Part shown: piece by piece, positions 18,808 to 25,857 of the stretch
Position numbering within the stretch: the first letter of the stretch is position 1
Layout: each line of letters begins with the position of its first letter
From: Protofrankia sp. CiT1
GTDB lineage: Bacteria; Actinomycetota; Actinomycetes; Frankiales; Frankiaceae
Reading direction: 5' to 3'
Assembly (NCBI RefSeq): GCF_917627385.1
Contig: NZ_CAKJTL010000144.1
Location: 1 to 34,909 of the forward strand
Length of the DNA: 34,909 bases
Notes under the pieces: generated by a model
Databases searched by the model: none
What the model saw: the letters and a program-made list of their open reading frames with translations, nothing else
What the model was told of the DNA's origin: nothing
Made by a program: the position numbers and the translations under genes

Positions 18808-19678
18808 CGGTCACCTCTTTCCGGTCATGCTCGTTCGTCCCAGCCGCTTCGTGATCGCCGTCGACCCGGCGTTCGGCCTGCTGTGCCTTGGCGACCTCGT
18901 CGTGGAGCAGCTCCCAGAGCAGGTGCCGGTAGCGCACGAACTCCGGGTCGGAGCGGGGGTCGCCGCTGTCATCGCTGATGGAAGGGACGTCAACGATCTG
19001 TTTGATCCGGCCGGGTCGCGACGTCATCACGGCGACCCGCTGACCGAGATACACGGCCTCGTCGATCGAGTGCGTAATGAAAAGGATCGTCTTGCGCGTC
19101 TGCGCCCAGATCCGCAGCAGTTCGTCCTGCAGCGTTTCGCGGGTCTGCGCATCGAGCGCGGCGAACGGCTCGTCCATGAGCAGAACCGCCGGATCGTAGG
19201 CGAGGCTGCGTGCGATCGCCACCCGCTGCTTCATGCCGCCGGACAGCTCATGGGGATAGCGGCGTTCGAATCCGGTGAGACCGACCAGGTCCAGATACGA
19301 CTTCGCCCGGACGGAACGTTCGGACCTCGGTACACGCTTGGCCTCAAGGCCGAACTCGATGTTCCCGAGCGCGGTCCGCCACGGGAACAGCGCATACTGT
19401 TGGAAGACGATCCCGCGGTCGAGACCCGGGCCCGAGACCGGAGCCCCGTCGACCAGGATGCGTCCACCGCTGGGTCTGGTCAGTCCACCGAGCAGGTCGA
19501 GCAGGGTGGACTTACCGCAGCCGCTCGGCCCGACCAAAACGAGGAATTCTCCACTGCGGATGTCCAGGTCCACGCCGGAGACCGCGGTGAAGCCAGTGGT
19601 CGTGCCATGCGATCCCGCGTCGGCCCGGACGGTGAACTTCTTCGTGACGTGCTGGAATTCGATCGTAGTCATGTGCAT
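18788..19678 (-). CDS. ssuB: ABC transporter ATP-binding protein, SsuB-like
   Basis: 296 residues, a single ABC ATPase of the nitrate/sulfonate/taurine branch. Walker A is GPSGCGKST (about 52-60), the Q-loop lies in IVFQQYALFPW, the signature is LSGGMKQR, and Walker B is VLLMDEP with FAALDAQTRE. The H-loop is in LFITHSIDEAVYLGQR. It drives uptake through SsuC. Start may be ATG 19678 or ATG 19672; GAGG lies four bases before the first and ten before the second. A large hairpin and a repeat element separate it from ssuA, which may lower its expression relative to the binding protein. Confidence 0.93.
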   Translation of the reverse strand: MHMTTIEFQHVTKKFTVRADAGSHGTTTGFTAVSGVDLDIRSGEFLVLVGPSGCGKSTLLDLLGGLTRPSGGRILVDGAPVSGPGLDRGIVFQQYALFPWRTALGNIEFGLEAKRVPRSERSVRAKSYLDLVGLTGFERRYPHELSGGMKQRVAIARSLAYDPAVLLMDEPFAALDAQTRETLQDELLRIWAQTRKTILFITHSIDEAVYLGQRVAVMTSRPGRIKQIVDVPSISDDSGDPRSDPEFVRYRHLLWELLHDEVAKAQQAERRVDGDHEAAGTNEHDRKEVTGVGNHR

Positions 19679-19694
19679 TCATCCTCACCGCGGT

Positions 19695-19735
19695 GGCAGG
19701 TGGTTCCCGGCCCGGTGTACCGGGAACCACCTGCC
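19695..19735. terminator. Intra-operon hairpin between ssuA and ssuB
   Basis: Perfect 16-bp arms GGCAGGTGGTTCCCGG and CCGGGAACCACCTGCC around a 9-base loop, extendable by about three more pairs including one G-T. It lies 75 bases after the ssuA stop and 17 before the ssuB start, with no U tract. Likely a partial terminator or an mRNA 3' stabiliser. Confidence 0.65.
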
Positions 19736-19749
19736 GCCCGCCGGGGTTG

Positions 19750-19809
19750 GAACGTGTTTGCGAAGGAATGTTCGATCAGCGAGCCGGAGCGGACATCTCA
19801 AACACGTTC
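19750..19809. repeat. Short inverted-repeat element, copy 2 (directly after ssuA stop)
   Basis: 60 bp with perfect 11-bp terminal inverted repeats GAACGTGTTTG and CAAACACGTTC. It abuts the ssuA stop codon (19810-19812) with no gap. The 20-bp core is identical to the copy inside dppA at 9715-9770. No coding capacity. Looks like a miniature palindromic repeat. Confidence 0.8.
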
Positions 19810-20847
19810 TCAGGAGCCGGTGGCAGTTCGGAACGGATTGAACTCGTTGGTGTAGAGATCGGTGAGCACGACGTCTTTCTTCAGCTCGCCGCGCCCCCAC
19901 AGAAAGTCGATCCAGCGGGTGAAGTCCGTGTCCTGGATGAGTCCGCCCTGCCCGGCCACCCCGTAGCTCTTCCAGAACTTGATCGCGGTTTTGTCCTCCT
20001 GGCGGCCCCGTTTGTCGATGATCTGCTCGAATCGGGCGACCACCTCCGCACGGGGTGTCGTCTTCGCCCATTCCAGCGCTCTGGCGACACCATCGACAAA
20101 CTGCTTCGTGGTCCTGGGGTTCTTCGCGATGAAATCCTTCCGCAATACCACGGTGCCCGCGGAGAACGTCCCGTAGAGCGCGAAGTCGCTGAACAGCGGG
20201 TGGATCCCTCCTCGCTCCAGCGCCTTGTCCCGCAGAATTCCGCCGAGTGCGGCGACGTCGATCTGCCCGGCGCGCAGGGCCTGCTCGGTGTTGACCGGCG
20301 GAACCACGGTGGGAACGACCTGTTTGACCTCGTCGGCGCTGAGGCCCTGCTGCTTGAGGTAGGTGTCCAGGACGGCCTCAAGATGCGCGCCGAGCGTGTT
20401 CATGCCGATCTTCTTGCCGATCAGGTCCTTTGCGGAGGTGATCGGGCTTCCGTCACGCACGTAATAGCCGATGTAGGAGTCCTTGTCGACACCGTAGTAG
20501 CTGATCACTGCTTTGATCGGGGCGCCGGCGGCTACCAGCTTGATGACGGCACCGTTGAACGCACCGCCGAAGTCGGTGTCACCCGTGGCGGCGGCCTGGA
20601 TGTCCTGCGGTCCGCTGATGGTGTTGCCGATCCACTTGAGTGTGATCGGGCCGAGGTAGCCGAGGTCCGCGGCAAGTTCGGCGGGGGTGACCTGGCCGAC
20701 CGAGCCCTGGTAGCGCAGTTCGGTCTGCTCACTGCCCGCGCTCGCACCGCTGTTGCCACCGCCGCAGGCCGCTGCCGCCAGGGCCGTCACGGCCAGGAGC
20801 GAGGCGACGCCGACGGTCTTGGATTTCCAGCGGATGGTGCGGAACAT
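19810..20847 (-). CDS. ssuA: ABC transporter substrate-binding lipoprotein, SsuA-like
   Basis: 345 residues. The signal peptide has lipobox LAAAAC (Cys at about 28), so the protein is anchored outside the membrane. The body is the nitrate/sulfonate/taurine binding fold (ELAADLGYLGPITLKWIG, ATGDTDFGGAFNGAVIKLVAAGAPIKAV, the ALRAGQIDVAALG hinge block). ATG at 20847 has GAAGGA six bases upstream. First gene of the ssuABC-sulfatase operon, divergent from the tauD pair. Aliphatic sulfonates or sulfate esters are the probable ligands; exact substrate unknown. Confidence 0.92.
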   Translation of the reverse strand: MFRTIRWKSKTVGVASLLAVTALAAAACGGGNSGASAGSEQTELRYQGSVGQVTPAELAADLGYLGPITLKWIGNTISGPQDIQAAATGDTDFGGAFNGAVIKLVAAGAPIKAVISYYGVDKDSYIGYYVRDGSPITSAKDLIGKKIGMNTLGAHLEAVLDTYLKQQGLSADEVKQVVPTVVPPVNTEQALRAGQIDVAALGGILRDKALERGGIHPLFSDFALYGTFSAGTVVLRKDFIAKNPRTTKQFVDGVARALEWAKTTPRAEVVARFEQIIDKRGRQEDKTAIKFWKSYGVAGQGGLIQDTDFTRWIDFLWGRGELKKDVVLTDLYTNEFNPFRTATGS

Positions 20848-21790
20848 GATGCGTCCTTCAGAAGAGGATGGGCGAATTGTCGGTACGGTTCAGTCAGCTC
20901 GACGGCACGGTCAGCCTGCGCGGTGGGGAATGCGGCGGACGGTGCGGGCCGGGTTGGTTTCCGGGTCGCCGATAGCACGGCGTGCCGCTGTAAGTCAGCT
21001 CGGCCGTGAGTCAGCTACCGCCAGGTTGGTGACGGCGACGCACGAAACAGTCGGCTTGCCGTATGCAGGTGCCGGTGGCTGTGGGACCTGGCGTGGCGTC
21101 AACACTGACGGGCACGCTGAACACAGCGTCAGCCGGTTACAGGTATGTCCACCATGAATGCCCGAGGACGGCAGGACTGGGTCAGGACCGACACAGATCG
21201 CTGGCGACGCGGACGTGGTCCACCGTCCGCCGGATCGAGAATCGCCTGACCTGCATATTGACGACTATGTCGGTCGGGAAGAAGGCTTGTCAAGCGGCTG
21301 GGCGATCTATATCACTGGCGACGCCTCGGCGGACTGCGGGCGCATCCTTGATCGGCACCATGGGTCGTCCGTCCGAGGGCACCGTGCACCAATTATTTTC
21401 ACCGCTCCGCTAAACGTTGACTGGCTCCACAGGGGCACTGACCATGGCCCCATGGCCGCAATGGAGTGCTTGCCGTCCGGGCGCTCACTCCCCGCATGGG
21501 CGCGGGTGAGGTGCTGGCGGCCCGAGAGCGCGGACGAGGCTGGACGCCGTTGTCAGGCAACCTGCCTACCGTCTTGTCCCGTCACCACGCGGGGCTGTTA
21601 GCCGATCCCGTCCCCGCGGCTGTGCGCATCACCGGCTTCCGGGTGATGCCGCCGGGCCGCGGGCGAGAAGCAGCAGACGGCTCCGCCCGGGCGCCGTCGC
21701 GTCCAGACGCCGCATTTTCTTCCCTCCGGGCGCCGCTCGACCTGTTCGGCGCGGTGTCACCGGTCCACCTCGACCCTGGAGTACCTGACG
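20848..21790. other. Divergent control region between ssuA and tauD1
   Basis: About 940 bases with no convincing gene. The open frames here lack family sequence and ribosome sites. I looked for a second cysteine leader peptide ahead of ssuA and tauD1 and did not find one. A 16-bp palindrome is present at 21114-21129. Promoters for both operons must lie here, but I could not place them. Confidence 0.55.
21114..21129. promoter_or_regulatory. 16-bp palindrome in the ssuA/tauD1 divergent region
   Basis: Perfect 6-bp arms ACGCTG and CAGCGT around AACA, about 267 bp upstream of ssuA. A possible regulator site for the sulfur genes; short enough that chance is not excluded. Confidence 0.3.
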
Positions 21791-22726
21791 ATGACGCATG
21801 TCGTACACGAACTGGGGGTCGACGTCCGACCTCTCTCCGGTTACACCGGGGCTGAGATCCACGGCGTCGACCTGAGCCAGGATCTCGACGACCAGACCGT
21901 CGCTGAGATCCGCTCTGCCCTCCTGCGCTGGAAGGTCGTCTTCTTCCGCGGCCAGTCGATCGGCCACGCCGAGCAGATCGCCTTCGCGGCGAAGTTCGGT
22001 GAGCTCACACCCGCCCATCCCTATGAGGACGAGCCGCCGGCCGGCTTCCCGCAGATCCTGCCCATCGACAGCCGACGTTACGAGGCGAAGTTCGGCACGA
22101 GGAAGGTGACGTACGACAACGGCTGGCACACTGACGTCACGGCGCTGGTGAACCCGCCGGCCGGGTCCATCCTGCGTGCCGACATCGTCCCGCCGTACGG
22201 CGGTGACACCGCTTGGACCAACCTCGTCGCGGCCTATGAGGGCCTGCCGGCTCCACTGCGGAGCCTGGCCGACCAGCTGCGCGCCAAGCACAGCTTCGGC
22301 GGGAACCGCCGTCTGTTCGCCGCCGACTCGGCCTATGCGAGGAAGGTCGCAGCCGAACCACTGCTGGCGATCCACCCGGTGGTACGCGTCCATCCGGAGA
22401 GCGGGGAGCGTGCGCTGTTCGTCAGCCCGAGCTTCACCGCGGGCGAGAGCGAGATCATCGGATTTTCGTCCCGCCAGAGCCGCCGGCTGCTCGAACTGTT
22501 CTACGAGGAGGTGTCCCGGCCGGAGTACACGGTGAGGTTCCGGTGGCAGCCGGGAGACGTCGCGTTCTGGGACAACCGGGCCACCGCGCATCTCGGGCCG
22601 TCCGATCTCGGCCATCTCGACTTTGACCGGGTGCTGTACCGGGTCACCCTCGTCGGCGACATTCCTGTCGGCGTTGACGGGCAGCAATCCGAACTCGTCA
22701 CCGGGCAGCCTTTTCTCGCGCACTGA
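21791..22726 (+). CDS. TauD/AtsK-type 2-oxoglutarate dioxygenase, copy 1
   Basis: 311 residues. The iron triad is His113 and Asp115 in WHTDVT and His267 in RATAHLGPSD; the 2-oxoglutarate Arg follows in RVLYRVTL. The N-terminal block SGYTGAEIHGVDLSQDL and VVFFRGQ are family features. Such enzymes hydroxylate taurine, other sulfonates or alkyl sulfate esters at the carbon next to sulfur, releasing sulfite or sulfate plus an aldehyde. GGAG lies nine bases before the ATG. Neighbouring ssuABC and sulfatase genes favour a sulfur role over herbicide-type TfdA activity. Substrate cannot be fixed from sequence. Confidence 0.9.
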   Translation: MTHVVHELGVDVRPLSGYTGAEIHGVDLSQDLDDQTVAEIRSALLRWKVVFFRGQSIGHAEQIAFAAKFGELTPAHPYEDEPPAGFPQILPIDSRRYEAKFGTRKVTYDNGWHTDVTALVNPPAGSILRADIVPPYGGDTAWTNLVAAYEGLPAPLRSLADQLRAKHSFGGNRRLFAADSAYARKVAAEPLLAIHPVVRVHPESGERALFVSPSFTAGESEIIGFSSRQSRRLLELFYEEVSRPEYTVRFRWQPGDVAFWDNRATAHLGPSDLGHLDFDRVLYRVTLVGDIPVGVDGQQSELVTGQPFLAH

Positions 22727-22771
22727 GCACCTGAACGACTGGTCAACCCGAACGATCGATCAAGGAGAACA

Positions 22772-23677
22772 ATGACCGTCATCGGTACTGATTTCGACGT
22801 CCGGAGGGTCGCTGGACGCATCGGCGCCGAGGTGCTCGGCGTGGACCTTCGCGACGATCTCGGCGACGAGACGATCGCTTTGCTCCGGGCGGCGTTGCTG
22901 GAGCACAAGGCACTGTTCTTCCGCGGCCAGACGCTTGCTGACGAGAGCCAGCAGCGTTTCGCCGCGCGTTTCGGCGAGCTCACCACGGCGCATCCGACCG
23001 TTCCGTCCCTGGACGGCAGCCCCAACGTGCTGCGGGTCGATTCGGCTGAGGGCCGGGCCAACAACTGGCACACCGATGTCACGTTCATCGTCAGTCCACC
23101 GTCCGCGAGCACGCTGCGCAGCATCGTAGTCCCGCCCTATGGTGGGGACACCCTCATCGCGAACTCCGCGGCCGCCTACCGGGACCTGCCCGTCGATCTG
23201 CGCGAACTCGCCGACCGGATCTGGGCGGAGCACACCAACGACTATGACTATGCGATACCGCCGGCGAATTCGGAGAAGACGAAGGCCTTGCGGGAGAAAT
23301 TCGTCTCCCGGAAGTACCGGACCGCTCACCCGGTGGTCCGCGTACATCCTGAAACGGGGGAGAGGGGCCTGTTCATCGGCGGTTTCGCGCAGCGTGTCGT
23401 CGGCCTGTCCACAACCGAGTCACGGGATATCCTCCGCCTGTTGCAGACCTATGTGACCCGGCCGGAGAACACCGTTCGCTGGCGGTGGGCGCCAGGCGAC
23501 CTCGCCTTCTTCGACAATCGGATCACCCAGCACTACGCGGTGGACGACTACGGCGACCTCCCACGTCTGTTGCATCGGGTGACCGTGGCCGGTGGTGTGC
23601 CGGTGGGGGTGGACGGCCGGCGTAGCTACGCGATTGACGGTGACGACGCCTCGCATTACACGCCGGTCGCGGTGTAA
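22772..23677 (+). CDS. TauD/AtsK-type 2-oxoglutarate dioxygenase, copy 2
   Basis: 301 residues, paralogous to the preceding gene and 45 nt downstream, with AAGGAG before its ATG. The iron ligands are His100 and Asp102 in WHTDVT and His254 in RITQHYAVDDYG; the cosubstrate Arg is in RLLHRVTV. Both copies share the C-terminal PVGVDG block. The loop between the first Asp and the C-terminal half differs (TNDYDYAIPPANSEKTKALR here), pointing to a different substrate. Co-transcribed with copy 1. A palindromic repeat begins four bases after the stop. Confidence 0.9.
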   Translation: MTVIGTDFDVRRVAGRIGAEVLGVDLRDDLGDETIALLRAALLEHKALFFRGQTLADESQQRFAARFGELTTAHPTVPSLDGSPNVLRVDSAEGRANNWHTDVTFIVSPPSASTLRSIVVPPYGGDTLIANSAAAYRDLPVDLRELADRIWAEHTNDYDYAIPPANSEKTKALREKFVSRKYRTAHPVVRVHPETGERGLFIGGFAQRVVGLSTTESRDILRLLQTYVTRPENTVRWRWAPGDLAFFDNRITQHYAVDDYGDLPRLLHRVTVAGGVPVGVDGRRSYAIDGDDASHYTPVAV

Positions 23678-23681
23678 TGAA

Positions 23682-23841
23682 GAGCGACCGGCAATAGGGG
23701 ACGTGGCGTCGCGGGGCCAGGGCACGCACCTCGCGTCGTTGTCGTCGGCCCCGGTAGAAACACCGCTACCGGGGCCTCCGCCTCGCGACACACGCACCCC
23801 AGCCCCGCTTCTTGATCCATATTCCTATTGCCGGGCGCTCT
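23682..23841. repeat. Long palindromic repeat, copy B
   Basis: About 160 bp. It starts GAGCGACCGGCAATAGG and ends CCTATTGCCGGGCGCTC, so the termini form a near-perfect inverted repeat. Inner arms partly pair (GGGCACGCACCTCGCG on the left, CGCGACACACGCACCCC on the right), and the middle contains a second hairpin, GCCCCGGTAG / CTACCGGGGC. No open frame of note. Sits directly after tauD2. Confidence 0.8.
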
Positions 23842-23886
23842 CCTTCGTTGCTGTCCGATACTCATTGGCTGGGTGCGACTCTCTCG

Positions 23887-23938
23887 ATCCGCCCCGTCAC
23901 CGGTTCATTCCGATGGCGGGGCGGATTTTTCTGTTTTT
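23887..23938 (+). terminator. Intrinsic terminator after the tauD pair
   Basis: Perfect 10-bp arms ATCCGCCCCG (23887-23896) and CGGGGCGGAT (23917-23926), then TTTTTCTGTTTTT. A classic Rho-independent terminator for plus-strand transcripts, ending 12 bp before the -35 of the leader promoter. It separates the tauD operon from the leader-ROK unit. Confidence 0.88.
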
Positions 23939-23950
23939 CCACTGGGCTAG

Positions 23951-23979
23951 TTGACAATCTTCGTCGATCTGCTTACGGT
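23951..23979 (+). promoter_or_regulatory. Sigma-70 type promoter of the leader peptide-ROK unit
   Basis: The -35 is TTGACA (23951-23956), spacer 17 bp, and the -10 is TACGGT (23974-23979). The leader ATG is at 23987, seven bases after the -10, which is where transcription should begin. The transcript is therefore probably leaderless and the first codon is the start of the mRNA. Confidence 0.75.
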
Positions 23980-23986
23980 CAGCGGT

Positions 23987-24067
23987 ATGTGCGGGCACAT
24001 CTTCCTGGTCGGTCGCGCCCACGTCGACCTGCGTCGAGTGGCGAGCGCGCTCTGTTCGTCGGCCTGA
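23987..24067 (+). CDS. Cysteine-containing leader peptide (sulfur-gene type)
   Basis: 26 codons, ATG to TGA. The peptide ends in the pattern HVDLRRVASALCSSA, which matches the short peptides found ahead of sulfur assimilation genes in Streptomyces and relatives (R-x-H-V-D-L-x-R-x-x-S-A-x-C) and commonly annotated as putative leader peptides. Cys codons are TGC at position 2 and TGT at position 23, three residues before the end. The likely job is regulatory: ribosome speed at the late Cys codon reports cysteinyl-tRNA supply and sets the fold of the RNA behind it. A perfect hairpin starts three bases after the stop. The start codon fits a leaderless mRNA. Confidence 0.82.
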   Translation: MCGHIFLVGRAHVDLRRVASALCSSA

Positions 24068-24070
24068 CCG

Positions 24071-24092
24071 GGTCACGCCATCTGGCGTGACC
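24071..24092 (+). promoter_or_regulatory. Attenuator-like hairpin after the leader peptide
   Basis: Perfect 10-bp arms GGTCACGCCA and TGGCGTGACC with only TC between them, beginning three bases after the leader stop. The 3' arm GGCGTGACC (24084-24092) can also pair with GGTCGCGCC inside the leader coding sequence (24011-24019), nine pairs with one G-U, so the two folds exclude each other. There is no U tract, which points to Rho-linked or pausing control rather than simple intrinsic termination. Confidence 0.65.
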
Positions 24093-24263
24093 AATTGTCG
24101 ACATTCACGAAAACTGTCGCCCGTACCGGATGTTTCCACGCCGCATTCCGCCGGTTTCACGACCACGGGCGGAGTGAGGAGTGCGCCCCGACGTCCGCCC
24201 GCGGTGCGGCCCGTGACCGCAGCGCCGTGGCTCCGCGCTACCGCGGTGTATGGAGGGCATTCC

Positions 24264-25553
24264 GTGCCGGTGCACATACAGAGCCAGGTTCCGTCGCGGC
24301 CCACCACCGCGGGTCACCCCGGCACCACTGGTTCCGCCGCGGCTGTCCTGCGCGCCGTGCTCGACCACGGGCCGGTGGCCCGTACCCTCATCGGCCGGGC
24401 GACCGGGCTGAGCCCGGCGGCCGTGTCGAGGCAGACCGCGGATATGATCTCGCTCGGGCTGCTGCGGGAGGCGCCGGTGCCTACCGACCCACCTCGCGCA
24501 GGCCGGCCCTTCGTTCCCCTGGACATCGACACCCGACACCACATCGCCTGCGGTGTGCACATCGCGGTGCCCTTCATCACCTTCAGCCTGGTGGACCTGC
24601 GCGGCCGGGTACTGGCCGAGGAGAACATGCCCCACCACGGCGCGCCCGGCGAGGTGCTCCGCCAGATCGGCGAGCACGTCCCCCGTTTCACCGCGCGCCA
24701 TTGCCGGGGAAGCCGCCCCGTCGGCCTGGGCGTGGTCACCGGCGGCCGGGTGGATCCGCAGCGCGGTGTCATCCTTGAGCACAGCCTGCTGGGCTGGCGC
24801 GACGTGTCGGTGCGTCAGGTACTCGCCGCGGCGACGAGCCTGCCGGTCCACGTGGACGGCCACGCTCGCGCACTCGCCCAGGCTGAGATCCTGTTCGGGG
24901 ATCCACGGGCCCGACGCAGCCTGGTGCACCTGTTCGTCGGCAACGTCGTCGATGCGGCGATTGCCACTGGCGGCACAGTGCACCACGGCCGGCATTGCGG
25001 CGCCGGGGATGTAGCCCACCTGCAGTTGATGGATGTGCCGGTGACCTGCCCCTGTGGCCGCTCCGGCTGCCTGCAGGCAGCGATCTCGGAACAGACCCTG
25101 GTGGACCGGGCCATCCGGGCCGGATTGATCCAAAGCCCGGATATAGCGAGCCTGGTGGAGGTGGCCCGGCGCGGTGACCCCGGGGTGCTGGCGCTCGTGC
25201 GCGATCGTCTTCGCATTGTCGGCCGTGTGGTGGCCATGCTCCTGGACATGATTGACCCCGAGGTGCTCGTGCTCACCGAATGCACTACGATCTTCCTGCC
25301 GGAGCTGCTGGCCGACCTGTACGAAGAGATCGCGGCGCACTCGCGGTTGCGCGACAGCCCTGAGCTCACGGTGCTTCCAAGCAGCTTCGGCCCGCAGGCT
25401 CTCGCCGTCGCGGCGGGCGCGGCGGTGCTCGATGCCGTCCATCGCAGCCCACGAAGCCTAAGAACGCCCGGCAATAGGGGTGCGGATCAAGGAGCGGGGC
25501 TGGGGCACGCATCTCGCGTCGTTGTCGACGGTCGCAGCCCAACACCAGGGTGA
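24264..25553 (+). CDS. ROK family transcriptional regulator
   Basis: 429 residues from GTG 24264, chosen because GGAGGG lies six bases upstream; the frame is open further upstream but without a comparable site. An N-terminal winged helix (about 20-75: AAAVLRAVLDHGPVARTLIGRATGLSPAAVSRQTADMI) is followed by a ROK domain. The ROK zinc motif is intact: GAGDVAHLQ then CPCGRSGCLQ. The kinase DxGxT motif is replaced by GVHIAVPF and the sugar-binding Asn-Asp region reads VDGHARALAQAE, so sugar phosphorylation is unlikely and the ligand may not be a sugar. It lies behind a cysteine leader peptide beside sulfur scavenging genes, so it probably controls them. Residues 400-429 are encoded by palindromic repeat C. 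Confidence 0.88.
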   Translation: MPVHIQSQVPSRPTTAGHPGTTGSAAAVLRAVLDHGPVARTLIGRATGLSPAAVSRQTADMISLGLLREAPVPTDPPRAGRPFVPLDIDTRHHIACGVHIAVPFITFSLVDLRGRVLAEENMPHHGAPGEVLRQIGEHVPRFTARHCRGSRPVGLGVVTGGRVDPQRGVILEHSLLGWRDVSVRQVLAAATSLPVHVDGHARALAQAEILFGDPRARRSLVHLFVGNVVDAAIATGGTVHHGRHCGAGDVAHLQLMDVPVTCPCGRSGCLQAAISEQTLVDRAIRAGLIQSPDIASLVEVARRGDPGVLALVRDRLRIVGRVVAMLLDMIDPEVLVLTECTTIFLPELLADLYEEIAAHSRLRDSPELTVLPSSFGPQALAVAAGAAVLDAVHRSPRSLRTPGNRGADQGAGLGHASRVVVDGRSPTPG

Positions 25554-25626
25554 CTCTCTCCGCCGCCTCGCGATGCACGCACCCCAGCCCCACTCCTTGA
25601 TCCACTTCTCTATTGTCGGGGGCTCT
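25461..25626. repeat. Long palindromic repeat, copy C (overlaps ROK 3' end)
   Basis: About 166 bp with arms of roughly 55 bp. The left arm runs from AGAACGCCCGGCAATAGG through GGATCAAGGAGCGGGGCTGG to CATCTCGCG. The right arm is its inverted counterpart, from CGCGATGCACGCACCCCAGC through CTCCTTGATCCAC to GGGGGCTCT. The first 93 bp are read as the last 30 codons and stop of the ROK gene. Confidence 0.85.
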
Positions 25627-25651
25627 AATTTTCGGTGATAGTGGGACTACA

Positions 25652-25679
25652 AGAAATCAATTGTGAGAAATCAATTGTG
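25652..25679. repeat. 14-bp tandem duplication
   Basis: AGAAATCAATTGTG occurs twice in direct succession (25652-25665, 25666-25679) in an AT-rich spot 26 bp after repeat C. Each unit contains the palindrome CAATTG. It could be a duplicated regulator site or a scar; no gene starts nearby on the plus strand. Confidence 0.6.
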
Positions 25680-25857
25680 ATGAGCGACGAGACCTGGTCA
25701 TGTGAAACCCGCCAGATGCACGCGGGTGCCCAGCCGGACTGGTGAGCGCGGGTCTCCACGGGGCAGGCCCGCCCCCAGGGGCGTAGCCGGCCGCGGCGTC
25801 GTTACCTGCGGTCATGCACCCTTGAGGGCGGCGAACCGCTGTCTGGGTTTGTGCCGG

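Noticed and set aside
18278-19855. 525-codon open frame on plus across ssuC and ssuB
   Set aside because: Crosses two well-supported ABC genes on the other strand and has no recognisable domain.
20848-21790. Second cysteine leader peptide ahead of ssuA or tauD1
   Set aside because: A minus-strand frame reads RADLQRHAVLSAT, which looks vaguely similar, but it does not end in the Cys motif and has no proper start or stop placement.
21629-22723. 364-codon open frame on minus, antisense to tauD1
   Set aside because: The plus strand has the full dioxygenase triad; the antisense frame has no domain.
24087-24263. Longer N-terminus for the ROK protein
   Set aside because: The open frame extends upstream into the attenuator hairpin, but GTG 24264 has the only good ribosome binding site and lies just before the winged helix.
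24105-25442. 445-codon open frame on minus, antisense to the ROK gene
   Set aside because: His-rich composition from codon shadowing, no domain; the ROK zinc motif on plus is decisive.
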